A DNA stretch of 64,000 nt from JAJXTN01 sp038230895 (lineage in GTDB: Bacteria > Patescibacteriota > Saccharimonadia > Saccharimonadales > UBA4665): contig JBBRMJ010000004.1 of NCBI GenBank assembly GCA_038230895.1, forward strand, positions 1 through 64,000. The letters are read 5' to 3'. Below, in pieces: positions 42,845 to 52,293 of this stretch. A program made the position numbers and the translations under genes. The notes below the pieces were generated by a model. That model was not told where the DNA came from and ran no database searches. It saw only the letters and a program-made list of their open reading frames with translations. Position 1 is the stretch's first letter. Each line of letters begins with the position of its first letter.

Positions 42845-44146
42845 ATGCTAGATATTCAGTTTATTCGAGATAACCCGGAGCTGGTGGCGGAAAAGTCGCG
42901 GCAGAAGGGGTATGTGGTTAATATTGAGAAACTGCTCGAAGTCGACAAAAACCGGATTAAAGTGGGGCAGGAAGTCGAGAAGCTGAACCAGCAGCGTAAC
43001 CAATTATCAGATCAGTTGAAGCAAGGTAAACCGACCGACGAACAGATTGCTGAAGGCAAGGAGCTGCGTGAGCGCCAGCAAAGTTTGAGCCAGACGTTGA
43101 GTGGGATTGAAGACGAATATCTGAAATTATTGAAGACGGTGCCTAACTTGCCGGAAGACGACGTGCCGGTCGGTGCTAGTGAGGACGAAAATGTCGAAGT
43201 TAAGGTTTGGGGCGACAAGCCAAGTTTTGATTTCGCGCCTAAGAGCCACTGGGAAATCGGTGAAGCCCGCGATTGGATTGATAAAGAGCGTGCCGCCAAA
43301 GTCACCGGCAGCCGGTTTGCCTATCTAAAGGGCGAGCTCGTTCAATTGCAGTTCGCGCTGATTCAATTCACCATGAATAGCCTCGGTGACGAAACACTCA
43401 TCGCCAAACTCATCAGTGATAATAATCTGAATTTGAAGCCGACGGCCTTTGTACCAATTCTGCCACCAGTCATGATTCGTGAAGACATGTACGATCAGAT
43501 GGATCGTCTGGAACCGCGCGAAGATCGCTATCATATTGACGGTGACGATGACAACTTATGGCTGATTGGCAGTGCTGAACACACCTTGGGCAGCATGTAC
43601 GCTGGTGAGATTCTTGACGAGAAGCAGTTGCCACTGCGCTACCTGGGCTATTCCACGAGTTTTCGTCAGGAAGCGGGGACGTATGGCAAGGATACCGAAG
43701 GTATATTGCGCATGCACCAATTCGACAAGCTAGAAATGGAAGTTTTTAGCACGCCGGAAACCAGCCGCGAAGAGCACTTATTGCTCGTCGCGATTCAGGA
43801 ATACCTGATGCAGCAGCTGGGCATTCCGTATCACATACTCATGAAGTGCACCGCCGATATTGGCAAGCCCAATGCCCGTGGCGTCGATCTGGAAGCCTGG
43901 CTGCCCGGGCAGGATAAATACCGCGAAACGCACACCGCTGATTATATGACTGACTATCAATCGCGTCGCTTGAAAACTCGGGTTCGCAAAGATGAGGGTA
44001 CGCAACTCATCCACACCAACGATGCCACGGCGTTCGCCATGGGCCGCACCATGATCGCCATAATCGAGAACTACCAAACGGCCGATGGCAAAGTTCGTGT
44101 TCCAGGGGTACTGCAACCGTATCTTGGCGGCCGCAAACAGATATAA
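42845..44146 (+). CDS. serS: Seryl-tRNA synthetase
   Basis: 433 aa. Residues 1-110 form the tRNA-binding coiled coil (MLDIQFIRDNPELVAEKSRQ). The class II core has motif 2 in TSFRQEAGTYGKDTEGILR, the HQFDKLEMEVF strand, and motif 3 near GRTMIAIIENYQ. It charges tRNA(Ser). Monocistronic from a leaderless-type promoter. Confidence 0.96.
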   Translation: MLDIQFIRDNPELVAEKSRQKGYVVNIEKLLEVDKNRIKVGQEVEKLNQQRNQLSDQLKQGKPTDEQIAEGKELRERQQSLSQTLSGIEDEYLKLLKTVPNLPEDDVPVGASEDENVEVKVWGDKPSFDFAPKSHWEIGEARDWIDKERAAKVTGSRFAYLKGELVQLQFALIQFTMNSLGDETLIAKLISDNNLNLKPTAFVPILPPVMIREDMYDQMDRLEPREDRYHIDGDDDNLWLIGSAEHTLGSMYAGEILDEKQLPLRYLGYSTSFRQEAGTYGKDTEGILRMHQFDKLEMEVFSTPETSREEHLLLVAIQEYLMQQLGIPYHILMKCTADIGKPNARGVDLEAWLPGQDKYRETHTADYMTDYQSRRLKTRVRKDEGTQLIHTNDATAFAMGRTMIAIIENYQTADGKVRVPGVLQPYLGGRKQI

Positions 44147-44159
44147 CGGCAGGAGTTTA

Positions 44160-44188
44160 TTGACTCTATAACAAGCTTATGCTATAAT
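44160..44188 (+). promoter_or_regulatory. Complete promoter, leaderless type
   Basis: TTGACT (44160-44165), a 17-nt spacer ending in the extended TATGC, and TATAAT (44183-44188), 6 nt before the ATG at 44195. It is the best promoter in the window, and the transcript would start at the AUG. Confidence 0.7.
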
Positions 44189-44194
44189 CCTGTT

Positions 44195-44704
44195 ATGTCA
44201 GCCGAATCTTCGCACGCAGCAAGTCAGCCAAATCGAGTCAGCCCCGAGCATGTTGCTGACCAGCAAGCCGTAGCCGGTGCATTATGGGCTGAAGCTTTAC
44301 GCCACACCGAAGGTGACGCTGATATGCGAAAGTTTATCCGCGACGCCGAAATAACGATGCGAAACCCCGCTGTTTATACTCGAGGAGATTTTGACTTACA
44401 GGGTTTACCCGAGACTTTGAAGGGACGTTGGGCCAATTTACTCAAGGTTGGAGATGGGCTGGCTGCAGTAAGCGGTATCAATGATAGCGACTGGCAACCG
44501 GAGAGTAACAGTTTATCGAAAATTCAACACCGTATGGTCTCTGGTGACATGAACCCAGCGTTTAAAGGCACCTTGGCTGACGTGATTGCTGAATCATCGC
44601 AATTATTCGCTGAGTCAACCGCATACATACCAGGTGACACCGGCTACTTTGCCGGCAATGCCCAAGCCATGGCGACTCGCTTCGCTGTGCTCCCACGAAA
44701 CTAA
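44195..44704 (+). CDS. Unknown helical protein
   Basis: 169 aa, mostly helical, Ala-rich, no membrane span. Segments: DQQAVAGALWAEALRHTEGD, LPETLKGRWANLLKVGDGLA. Not recognised. The strong promoter suggests substantial expression. Confidence 0.6.
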   Translation: MSAESSHAASQPNRVSPEHVADQQAVAGALWAEALRHTEGDADMRKFIRDAEITMRNPAVYTRGDFDLQGLPETLKGRWANLLKVGDGLAAVSGINDSDWQPESNSLSKIQHRMVSGDMNPAFKGTLADVIAESSQLFAESTAYIPGDTGYFAGNAQAMATRFAVLPRN

Positions 44705-44749
44705 AGCCTGAATATAAGAATTTCTCTCATGCTGCTAGTCTTTGGGGCG

Positions 44750-44755
44750 TATAAT
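44750..44755 (+). promoter_or_regulatory. -10 box of hpf
   Basis: TATAAT, 43 nt before the hpf ATG; here a normal leader with a strong Shine-Dalgarno sequence follows. Confidence 0.5.
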
Positions 44756-44798
44756 AGAAGTAGACCAGCTCGTCAATTAACACCCAAAGGAGGCAGAA

Positions 44799-45161
44799 AT
44801 GCTACAAAAATTTGAAATCCAGGGCGTGCATTACAAGATTGACGACAACCTTCGCAAATATATCACCAAGAAAATCGGTGGTCTCGATAAATATGTATCA
44901 AAGCACAGTCGTCTGAGTGCCCATGGCGAAGTCTTCCTCAAAGAAGGGAAGGGCAATAATAATACAAACTGCAGCTGTGAGGTAGTACTTCGTCTGCCGC
45001 AGCAGACCATTACCGTCCAAGAAAGCGCACTCAATATGTTCGCAGCAGTCGATATCGTTGAGGCTAAATTGAAACAGCAGCTCAAGAAGTATAAAGATCT
45101 TCGTCAAAACGGCAAAACTCATCGCCACCTCTTTGCCCGTCTGCGCCGCAAGTCAGCCTGA
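44799..45161 (+). CDS. hpf: Ribosome hibernation promoting factor, short form
   Basis: 120 aa. S30AE/sigma-54 modulation fold: FEIQGVHYKIDDNLRKYITK, KKIGGLDKY and QTITVQESALNMFAAVDIVE, then a basic tail. It lacks the extra domain of long HPF, so it would act like YfiA or short HPF at the decoding centre. AAAGGAGG, a full Shine-Dalgarno sequence, lies 6 nt before the ATG, one of the strongest in the window. secA follows with its own promoter, an arrangement seen in many bacteria. Confidence 0.93.
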   Translation: MLQKFEIQGVHYKIDDNLRKYITKKIGGLDKYVSKHSRLSAHGEVFLKEGKGNNNTNCSCEVVLRLPQQTITVQESALNMFAAVDIVEAKLKQQLKKYKDLRQNGKTHRHLFARLRRKSA

Positions 45162-45214
45162 ATTATCAGCAAACCGTTCTAATTATTACAGTCGCTTTTA
45201 TCTGTAAAAGTGGC

Positions 45215-45220
45215 TATAAT
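45215..45220 (+). promoter_or_regulatory. -10 box of secA
   Basis: TATAAT preceded by GC, 47 nt before the secA ATG. A small hairpin (CTTTTA/TGTAAAAG) precedes it. Confidence 0.45.
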
Positions 45221-45267
45221 AGCTTAGATACTTTTGTCCACGTAGTCAGGGAGACGTACCGCCGAGT

Positions 45268-47877
45268 ATGAATATTATATTTAAGAAAATTTTGGGTGAC
45301 CCACAGGCCAGAACTGTTAAGCGGTTGCGTAAGCGTGTCAAATTGGTCAATGACAAGGCTGATAAGTATAAGAAAATGAGCGATAAAGAGCTCAAAGAAC
45401 AGACCGATGTTCTAAAGAAGCGACTCAAAAAAGAGTCACTCGATGCCATTGCGCCTGATGCTTTCGCTGTGGTGCGTGAGGCCGCTACCCGGACGCTTGG
45501 CCAACGACATTTCGATGTGCAACTGATCGGTGGCATGGTGCTGCATGAAGGCAATGTCGCCGAAATGAAAACTGGAGAAGGCAAAACGCTGGTTGCTACG
45601 GCACCGGTTTACCTCAACGCCCTGACTGAAAAAGGTGTTCACGTCGTAACAGTGAACGATTATCTGGCGCAGCGTGACGCCGGCTGGATGGCCCAAGTCT
45701 ATTCATTCCTTGGCCTGACAACGGGGGTAATTATCGGTGATCACAGTTTTGTCTATGATATCGACTTCACGAACACTGATCATGAAGATGAGCGTTTCCG
45801 ACACCTCAAACCTTGTACTCGTCAGGAAGCCTACGCCGCCGATGTCACCTATGGCACCAACAACGAGTATGGTTTTGATTACTTGCGTGACAATATGGTC
45901 CGCGAAGAAGATCAATTACGACAGCGCGATCTGCATTATGCCATTGTTGACGAAGTTGACTCGATTCTGGTTGATGAAGCCCGAACGCCACTGATTATTA
46001 GCGCGCCAAGTGTTACCAGCGGCAATGCCTATGCCCAATTCTCAAAAGTTGTTCGCCAGTTATCCAAAGACAAGCACTTCGAGACTGATGAAAAGCGTAA
46101 AACCGTTATCCTGACTGATGCGGGTGTCGAGAAGATCGAGAAAATCCTCGGCATCGACAACCTCTACGGTAGCGAGAATATTCGTACCATCTATCATTTG
46201 CAGCAAGCTTTGCGTGCTCATGCACTATTTACTCGTGATAAGGATTACGTGGTTACTAAAGAGGGTGAAGTCGTGATTGTCGACGAATTCACCGGTCGTT
46301 TGCTGGCTGGACGTCGCTACAATGAGGGCTTGCACCAGGCCATTGAGGCCAAAGAAGGTGTCGAAGTCCAGCAGGAAAGCATGACGCTGGCAACTATCTC
46401 CTTCCAGAATTACTTCCGACTGTATGAAAAACTAGGCGGCATGACCGGAACGGCGTTGACCGAGGCTGAAGAATTCCACCAGATTTACAAACTCGATGTA
46501 GTTGAGATCCCATCGAACCGCGTGATCGCTCGAGAGGATCGTACTGACCGTATTTACCGGAACGAGAAAACCAAGTTCAAGGCTATCGCCCGTGAAGTCA
46601 AAGCCCTGCATATCAAAGGTCAGCCAGTGCTGATTGGTACTGTCTCAATTGAGAAGAACGAAGCCCTGGGCAATCTACTCAACAAGCAAGGCATACCGCA
46701 CCAAGTTTTGAACGCCAAGAATAATGAACGTGAAGCCAAGATTGTGGCCCAGGCTGGTGAAAAGGGTGCGGTCACCCTGGCTACTAACATTGCTGGTCGT
46801 GGTACTGATATTGTGCTCGGTGAAGGCATCAAAGAGCTGGGCGGACTGTTCGTGCTCGGTAGCGAGCGACATGAATCACGCCGTATCGATAACCAGTTGC
46901 GAGGACGTGCTGGTCGACAGGGTGACCCGGGCGTTACGCAGTTCTTTGTGAGTACCGAAGACGATTTGATGCGTATTTTCGGTGGCGATCGCATCGGTAA
47001 TATTATGAATCGTTTAAGCGCAGATGATGATACGCCGATCGAAAATCGTCTAATTTCCAAAAGCCTGGAGGGTGCCCAGAAAAAAGTTGAAGGCTACCAC
47101 TTTGATCAGCGGAAAAGCGTCGTGCAATATGATGACGTTATGAACCGGCACCGTAAAGCTGTGTATGCCATGCGCCGCGAAATTCTGCGCTCCAACGACA
47201 TTAGCAAACGTCTCAAGATTTTCGTCGAAGACGAAGTGCAAGCGTTGGCGACCTCACCACTAGCAACCACTGACCAATTTGAAGACGCCCTGCGTGAATT
47301 ATTCCCCTTCGACGAGGCCACACTTGATCGCTTATTTGACAGCGACGCGAGTAAGTTTGCGGCAGTTCTGAAGACTGCAGCCCAGGAGCTTTACGCGAGC
47401 CGGGAAGTAGCTTTTACGAAAGAGATTATGCGCAAAGTTGAGCGTGACATCTATCTTCAGGTTCTGGATAACCTCTGGATGCAGCACCTTGAGAACATGG
47501 ACCACTTGCGTGAAGGTATCCACTGGATGAGCGTCGGACAGCAAGACCCGCTCGTCGAATACCGCCGCCGTGGGCAGTTACTCTTCGAAGATATGCAGTT
47601 GTCATTACGACACGACGTACTTCGGGCACTTTTCCACGCTGAACCGATTAGCGAGGATGAGCTTAACCGAGCAACTGAAACAGAGTTAACGCGTGCCGCA
47701 CGCGGTTCTATCGAAAACGCATCGCAAATCACGACGGCCGAGACAGAATTTGAAGCCAATGACTTCGCCGACAAACAGGCCACGCATGAAGCCAAGAAAA
47801 GTCAGGCCACTGTCCGTAAGAAAGCTCGAAAAACCGAACGCAAACGTAAAACTGCTGGTAAACGGAGGAAGCGCTAA
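45268..47877 (+). CDS. secA: Protein translocase ATPase SecA
   Basis: 869 aa. Walker A in EMKTGEGKTLVATAPVYLNA, Walker B in AIVDEVDSILVDEARTPLII, the second motor domain with NIAGRGTDIVLGEG and RRIDNQLRGRAGRQGDPG, and the helical wing and scaffold regions. It drives exported proteins through SecYEG. The C-terminal zinc-binding SEC-C region is absent; the protein ends in a Lys/Arg-rich tail (RKTERKRKTAGKRRKR) that may bind lipid or the ribosome. The large surface proteins in this window are its likely clients. Confidence 0.96.
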   Translation: MNIIFKKILGDPQARTVKRLRKRVKLVNDKADKYKKMSDKELKEQTDVLKKRLKKESLDAIAPDAFAVVREAATRTLGQRHFDVQLIGGMVLHEGNVAEMKTGEGKTLVATAPVYLNALTEKGVHVVTVNDYLAQRDAGWMAQVYSFLGLTTGVIIGDHSFVYDIDFTNTDHEDERFRHLKPCTRQEAYAADVTYGTNNEYGFDYLRDNMVREEDQLRQRDLHYAIVDEVDSILVDEARTPLIISAPSVTSGNAYAQFSKVVRQLSKDKHFETDEKRKTVILTDAGVEKIEKILGIDNLYGSENIRTIYHLQQALRAHALFTRDKDYVVTKEGEVVIVDEFTGRLLAGRRYNEGLHQAIEAKEGVEVQQESMTLATISFQNYFRLYEKLGGMTGTALTEAEEFHQIYKLDVVEIPSNRVIAREDRTDRIYRNEKTKFKAIAREVKALHIKGQPVLIGTVSIEKNEALGNLLNKQGIPHQVLNAKNNEREAKIVAQAGEKGAVTLATNIAGRGTDIVLGEGIKELGGLFVLGSERHESRRIDNQLRGRAGRQGDPGVTQFFVSTEDDLMRIFGGDRIGNIMNRLSADDDTPIENRLISKSLEGAQKKVEGYHFDQRKSVVQYDDVMNRHRKAVYAMRREILRSNDISKRLKIFVEDEVQALATSPLATTDQFEDALRELFPFDEATLDRLFDSDASKFAAVLKTAAQELYASREVAFTKEIMRKVERDIYLQVLDNLWMQHLENMDHLREGIHWMSVGQQDPLVEYRRRGQLLFEDMQLSLRHDVLRALFHAEPISEDELNRATETELTRAARGSIENASQITTAETEFEANDFADKQATHEAKKSQATVRKKARKTERKRKTAGKRRKR

Positions 47878-47894
47878 GCGCGGCTATCGGGCTT

Positions 47895-47928
47895 TTGGGT
47901 ATCGGCTGGGTCACAAGCCGATACCCAA
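47895..47928 (+). repeat. 13-bp inverted repeat after secA
   Basis: TTGGGTATCGGCT (47895-47907) pairs perfectly with 47916-47928 around an 8-nt loop. The following bases contain CCCGAAACCCT (47931-47941), the reverse complement of a word in the IVP unit at 28401. No T-run. Confidence 0.6.
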
Positions 47929-47955
47929 CCCCCGAAACCCTGACCCCATTCTGAT

Positions 47956-49296
47956 ATGAAGCACACTGTCACTGAAATCACTCTCAAAAACGGCGCGAAA
48001 GGTCTACTGATCCATATTCCTGACGCCTCAGTCATGACATTTGATATCAATTTTCGCGCTGGCGAATATCTCGTTGAGCCTGAAAAGTGGGAAGTGCCCC
48101 ATTTGATGGAGCATGTGCTACTCGGAGCGAATGAGCTAATCCCACGTGCCCGCGATTTCCAGGCAGAACTTGAGAAAAATGGTGCGTATAGTAACGCCAC
48201 CACCGGAGTCTATGACATCACCTACGAAGCCGAGTGTGCTGATTTTGAATGGGATCGGGTGCTTGGCCTGTTACTGATCGCCATCACTAAACCGTTATTT
48301 CTGGAAGATGAATTTGCCGCCGAGTTTGGTAATGTCCAGGAGGAGATGGCTGCTCGCAGCAATAACCATTTCCGCCGTCTCAGCCTAGAAATGCGCCGAG
48401 AATTAGGGCTCATCGCCAAAACCGATGCTGAACGTCTGGAAATCATGGACAATGTCACGGTCGCTGATGTGCGGGCACATTATGCCCGGACGCACCACGC
48501 CGCCAATATGCGATTCGTCGTTGCCGGTAATCTTGTGAAGGCTCGTCAGGATACCATCGGGAAGCTACTCGAGGATATTGATCTGCCACGAAGCGGTAAA
48601 CGTTTCGCCTTGCCACACGAGCGACCTCGCCGACTGGCACAGCCGGTGTACGTGCCTAATGACACGGTCGAAAACTTGTATTTTTATATCGATACATTTA
48701 AAAAGGCAAGACTCGATGATCCGGAGACCGACGCACTCAACCTCGTGAACACCTTGTTGACTGAGACTTTGTATTCTAAGATTCTGGGTACCGCTCGTGA
48801 GCGTGGTTTGGTGTATGGCATGAACTCTGGGCTGGCCCAAACCCGCGACGCCAGTAATTGGTGGTTTGGGGCTCAGGTATCAGACAAGAATGCCGCCGCT
48901 TTACTGCAGATCATCGTTGACGAGCTAACTAATGTGCTGGCAGGGGAGATTTCGCAAGAAGAGATAGAGGCTACCAAGCAGTATGCACTCGGGCGTTTCC
49001 AGCGCAGTGCTCAGACAGTCGGTGGTACCGCCTCAGGTTATTCGGGCCGTTATTTCTTCGACGAAGTTATCGACAATTATTACCAGGTGCCGGAGCGGAT
49101 TCGAGCCATCACCAAGCAACAAATTATCGACATCACTCGAGCCATGTTCGCCGAGAACGTCTGGGGCTTTGGAGTGCTTGGCAATTGCGGCGAAGTGTTC
49201 GCCAGTGAACTGCGCGCCCAGCTGGCTCCATTGTGGGTCGGCCGTGAGCTGGTCGTAGCCAAACCCAAGGTGGCTGTCCATGGACGAGCAAGCTAG
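47956..49296 (+). CDS. M16-family zinc peptidase
   Basis: 446 aa. The inverted zinc motif is HLMEH in VPHLMEHVLLG, with the downstream glutamate in FGNVQEEMAARS. One M16 pair of domains, so it probably works as a dimer like the mitochondrial-processing-peptidase-like bacterial enzymes. No signal peptide, so it is cytoplasmic; likely role is degradation of peptides. prfB starts inside its end (17-nt overlap). Confidence 0.9.
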   Translation: MKHTVTEITLKNGAKGLLIHIPDASVMTFDINFRAGEYLVEPEKWEVPHLMEHVLLGANELIPRARDFQAELEKNGAYSNATTGVYDITYEAECADFEWDRVLGLLLIAITKPLFLEDEFAAEFGNVQEEMAARSNNHFRRLSLEMRRELGLIAKTDAERLEIMDNVTVADVRAHYARTHHAANMRFVVAGNLVKARQDTIGKLLEDIDLPRSGKRFALPHERPRRLAQPVYVPNDTVENLYFYIDTFKKARLDDPETDALNLVNTLLTETLYSKILGTARERGLVYGMNSGLAQTRDASNWWFGAQVSDKNAAALLQIIVDELTNVLAGEISQEEIEATKQYALGRFQRSAQTVGGTASGYSGRYFFDEVIDNYYQVPERIRAITKQQIIDITRAMFAENVWGFGVLGNCGEVFASELRAQLAPLWVGRELVVAKPKVAVHGRAS

Positions 49297-50359
49297 ACAA
49301 TTACAGTCGGCAGTTCAGGCTGCAATGGAGCGTTTGCAAACAGCGCAGCTGGAGACCAAGCTCGCCGCACTGCAAGCTGAAAGTAGCGCAGCTGATTTTT
49401 GGAACGATTCTGATCACGCCCAGGCCATTATGAAACAAATCGCCAAGCTGGAAAGCCGCATCAAACCATGGCGTGAACTGGCTGCGACGCTTGAGGAAGT
49501 CATTGAGCTGTCGGCGGCAGATGATGCCAGCCTGGCGGCTGAATTACAACAGCAACTGAGCACTGCTGACCAGCAATTTGCCGATCTCAAAGCCGAGCTG
49601 AAGTTTGGTGGACCTTATGACGATCACGATGCCATCATCAGCATACATGCCGGAGCCGGTGGCACTGATGCACAAGATTGGGCACAAATGTTATTCAGAA
49701 TGTACAGTCGATATTTTGAAAATAACAGATGGGCGGTGACGGTTGTAGACGAATCTGCCGGCGATGAAGCCGGCCTGAAGAGCGTCACGCTGGAGGTCGA
49801 GGGTGCTTTCGCGTTTGGTAAATTGAAGGGTGAGCATGGTGTACACCGCCTGGTACGTCTCAGCCCGTTCAATGCCGATAATTTGCGACAAACCAGCTTT
49901 GCCAAAGTCGAGATTATGCCGAAACTTGATCGGCCCGATGAGCTAGCCATTGATGAAAAAGACTTGAAAATTGATGTCTATCGGAGTGGTGGCAAAGGTG
50001 GACAGAGCGTCAATACGACTGACTCAGCCGTGCGCATCACGCATCTACCGACTGGCCTGACCATCGCCATCCAGAATGAACGCAGCCAATTACAAAACCG
50101 AGAAACCGCCATGACTATTCTCCGGTCCCGTCTCGCACAACTGCAACTGGAGCAGCACCGTGACCAACTGAGTGAACTCAAAGGCCCGAACCAATCTGCG
50201 GAGTGGGGCAACCAAATCCGCAGCTATGTCCTGCACCCATACAAACAGGTCAAAGACTTGCGCAGTCGCTACGAAACCTCAGACCCCGATAAAGTTTTGG
50301 ATGGCGACCTGGACCCACTCATCAACGCCTACTTAGAACACACGCTCAGCGACGAGTAG
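49280..50359 (+). CDS. prfB: Peptide chain release factor 2
   Basis: 359 aa. The recognition tripeptide SPF is at residues 195-197 (LVRLSPFNADN) and GGQ at 240-242. RF2 reads UAA and UGA. The frame is continuous from the ATG at 49280, so the programmed +1 frameshift that regulates prfB in many bacteria is absent. It is coupled to the M16 gene upstream and is followed by ftsE. Confidence 0.95.
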   Translation: MDEQARQLQSAVQAAMERLQTAQLETKLAALQAESSAADFWNDSDHAQAIMKQIAKLESRIKPWRELAATLEEVIELSAADDASLAAELQQQLSTADQQFADLKAELKFGGPYDDHDAIISIHAGAGGTDAQDWAQMLFRMYSRYFENNRWAVTVVDESAGDEAGLKSVTLEVEGAFAFGKLKGEHGVHRLVRLSPFNADNLRQTSFAKVEIMPKLDRPDELAIDEKDLKIDVYRSGGKGGQSVNTTDSAVRITHLPTGLTIAIQNERSQLQNRETAMTILRSRLAQLQLEQHRDQLSELKGPNQSAEWGNQIRSYVLHPYKQVKDLRSRYETSDPDKVLDGDLDPLINAYLEHTLSDE

Positions 50360-50390
50360 CTACCCGACAGCTCCGACAGGGCGGTTATGG

Positions 50391-50396
50391 TAAACT
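50391..50396 (+). promoter_or_regulatory. -10 box of ftsE, leaderless type
   Basis: TAAACT, 8 nt before the ftsE ATG; weaker match than the others. Confidence 0.35.
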
Positions 50397-50404
50397 ATTA
50401 GGTA

Positions 50405-51088
50405 ATGATTCTGCTTGACCGGGTAACCAAAACTTACAGCCGCAGTCTGGGACCGGCCCTAGACCGTATCAGCATTCATGTTGAGCCAAAGGAATTCGTG
50501 ATTGTGGTAGGGCAGAGTGGTGCCGGCAAGACTACCTTACTCCGTTTATTGACACGAGAAGAGCGCCCGACCAGTGGCAAAATTATTATCGGTGGCATCG
50601 ATTACGATAAATTGAAAGACAAAGACATTCCGCTGCTACGACGCAAGATCGGGGTCGTTTTCCAGGACTTCAAATTATTACCGAATAAGAACGTTTATGA
50701 GAATGTGGCATTTGCTCTGGAAATCGTCGGTGTTAGCAACCGTGAAATCCGTCATACGGTGCCCAAAGTCCTTGATATCGTGAACTTGAAAGGTAAAGAG
50801 AAGCGGATGCCGCTAGAACTATCCGGTGGTGAACGGCAGCGCGTCGCGATTGCGCGAGCGATTGTTCGCCAACCGCGAATCCTGATAGCCGACGAGCCGA
50901 CCGGAAACCTCGATCCCAAGCATGCCTGGGATGTCATCACCGTTCTCGAGAAGATTAATCGCTATGGCACGACCGTTCTGCTCACCACGCACAATCAAGA
51001 AATTGTGAATAAATTGAAACGCCGCGTCATCACCTTCGAGGGCGGCAAGGTGACCAGTGACCGAGCCAATGCAGGTTATAAGGCTTAA
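50405..51088 (+). CDS. ftsE: Cell division ABC-type ATPase FtsE
   Basis: 227 aa. Walker A GQSGAGKT at 36-43, Q-loop GVVFQDFKLLPNKNVYENV, signature ELSGGERQRVAIARA, Walker B ILIADEPTGNLD, switch His in LLTTHNQ. With FtsX it activates a peptidoglycan hydrolase at the division site rather than moving a substrate. ftsX follows after 6 nt, and a CHAP hydrolase, the likely target, follows that. Confidence 0.95.
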   Translation: MILLDRVTKTYSRSLGPALDRISIHVEPKEFVIVVGQSGAGKTTLLRLLTREERPTSGKIIIGGIDYDKLKDKDIPLLRRKIGVVFQDFKLLPNKNVYENVAFALEIVGVSNREIRHTVPKVLDIVNLKGKEKRMPLELSGGERQRVAIARAIVRQPRILIADEPTGNLDPKHAWDVITVLEKINRYGTTVLLTTHNQEIVNKLKRRVITFEGGKVTSDRANAGYKA

Positions 51089-51094
51089 GGCATT

Positions 51095-52036
51095 ATGAGA
51101 CGACGCTACACGACGTTCTTGCGCATCATTCACACTGGCGTCGTTAATTTCATGCGCAATATCACCCTGGCAATTGCCGCTATGGCGGTGATGGTGGTCA
51201 CCCTGACAATTGTGCTGTTTTCATTAGTGACTAATGCCACGTTCATCAATACCATCGCCCAGATCACCAACAAAATTGATATCTCGGTGTATCTTAAGGA
51301 CTCTGACACGCCGAGCCAGACCGATCAGATACTGCGTGATATCAAGGCATTGCCCAATGTCAAAAGCGTCAAGTTTCTGACCAAGGATGACGCCCTCAAG
51401 CAATACAAGGCCCAGAATGCTGGCAACCAGGCGCTGCTCACGGCCATCGATGCCACGGCCAACCCATTACCAGCCACCATCTTGGTCAAGCCAATCGACC
51501 TGAACAAGATTTCAGACATCAAAGACTTTCTCAGTAAGACCGACGTCGCTGCCTTACAATCTGACGAACCCAGCTATAGTGGCGACCGTAAAGCTGCCAT
51601 CGATAAGATTACGCATGCCACCAATGTCCTCAGAGAAATCGGTGTTTTCACGGTTGTGGTCTTTGCCGCTATCTGCGCACTAATCATTTTCAATACCATC
51701 CAAATGGCCATCTTTAACCGCCGGGACGAAATCCAGATCATGCGACTGTTGGGGGCCAGCACCAACTATATTCGTGGTCCGTTCGTGGTTGAGAGCACGA
51801 TTTATGGCATCTTGTCGGCAGTCACGTCAGTGCTAATCATTAATGCGGCATTTGTGGCCAGTAGTAGCGCGCTCCAGGCAAGCAGTCTCGGCCTCTTAGA
51901 CATAAATTACGCAAATAATTATTTCGATCAACACTTTTTCCAGCTTTTGACCTTGCAGCTGGCGATTGGTATAGTACTAGGAGCGGCTTCTGCCACGATT
52001 GCGACCCGCCGCTACCTCAAATTCAAGACAAAATAA
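51095..52036 (+). CDS. ftsX: Cell division membrane protein FtsX
   Basis: 313 aa. The first span (NITLAIAAMAVMVVTLTIVL) is followed by an outside domain (ISVYLKDSDTP, PNVKSVKFLTKDDALKQY), then three spans with the FNTIQMAIFNRRDEIQIMRL loop that meets FtsE. The outside domain recruits and opens the hydrolase. Layout is as in Gram-positive FtsX. Confidence 0.94.
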   Translation: MRRRYTTFLRIIHTGVVNFMRNITLAIAAMAVMVVTLTIVLFSLVTNATFINTIAQITNKIDISVYLKDSDTPSQTDQILRDIKALPNVKSVKFLTKDDALKQYKAQNAGNQALLTAIDATANPLPATILVKPIDLNKISDIKDFLSKTDVAALQSDEPSYSGDRKAAIDKITHATNVLREIGVFTVVVFAAICALIIFNTIQMAIFNRRDEIQIMRLLGASTNYIRGPFVVESTIYGILSAVTSVLIINAAFVASSSALQASSLGLLDINYANNYFDQHFFQLLTLQLAIGIVLGAASATIATRRYLKFKTK

Positions 52037-52040
52037 ACCG

Positions 52041-52160
52041 GGACCTTCACAGAACGGTACAATGCGGGCGCGCGTCTCCAGGCCGTACTCACCGTACCTT
52101 TAGTACGGCTCGTTTGCGGGCTTCAACTTCCGCATCACATTGCGCCATCCCTGAAGGTCC
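52041..52160 (+). repeat. Conserved-tip hairpin R2
   Basis: GGACCTTCA (52041-52049) pairs perfectly with TGAAGGTCC (52152-52160); AATGCGG and CCGCAT/CATTG pair further in; the tip is CCGTAC-CTTTA-GTACGG (52092-52108). It begins 4 nt after the ftsX stop. Confidence 0.65.
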
Positions 52161-52257
52161 TACCCAAGGTCAAACAATCACAAACAACGATTATATTTAT
52201 TAACCGTTGTTTGCTCGCCTCTGGCGAAGAGAGGAGTATAAGGACTTGAAACGATGT

Positions 52258-52263
52258 GATATA
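52258..52263 (+). promoter_or_regulatory. -10 box of the CHAP hydrolase gene
   Basis: TATAAT in an AT-rich context, about 30 nt before the ATG at 52294. The spacer from hairpin R2 to here otherwise shows nothing. Confidence 0.45.
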
Positions 52264-52293
52264 ATAAGGACTAGCATAATCAAAAACAAAACT

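Noticed and set aside
49280..49400. Programmed +1 frameshift in prfB
   Set aside because: The N-terminal frame is continuous from an ATG; no CTTTGA-type slip site near codon 25.
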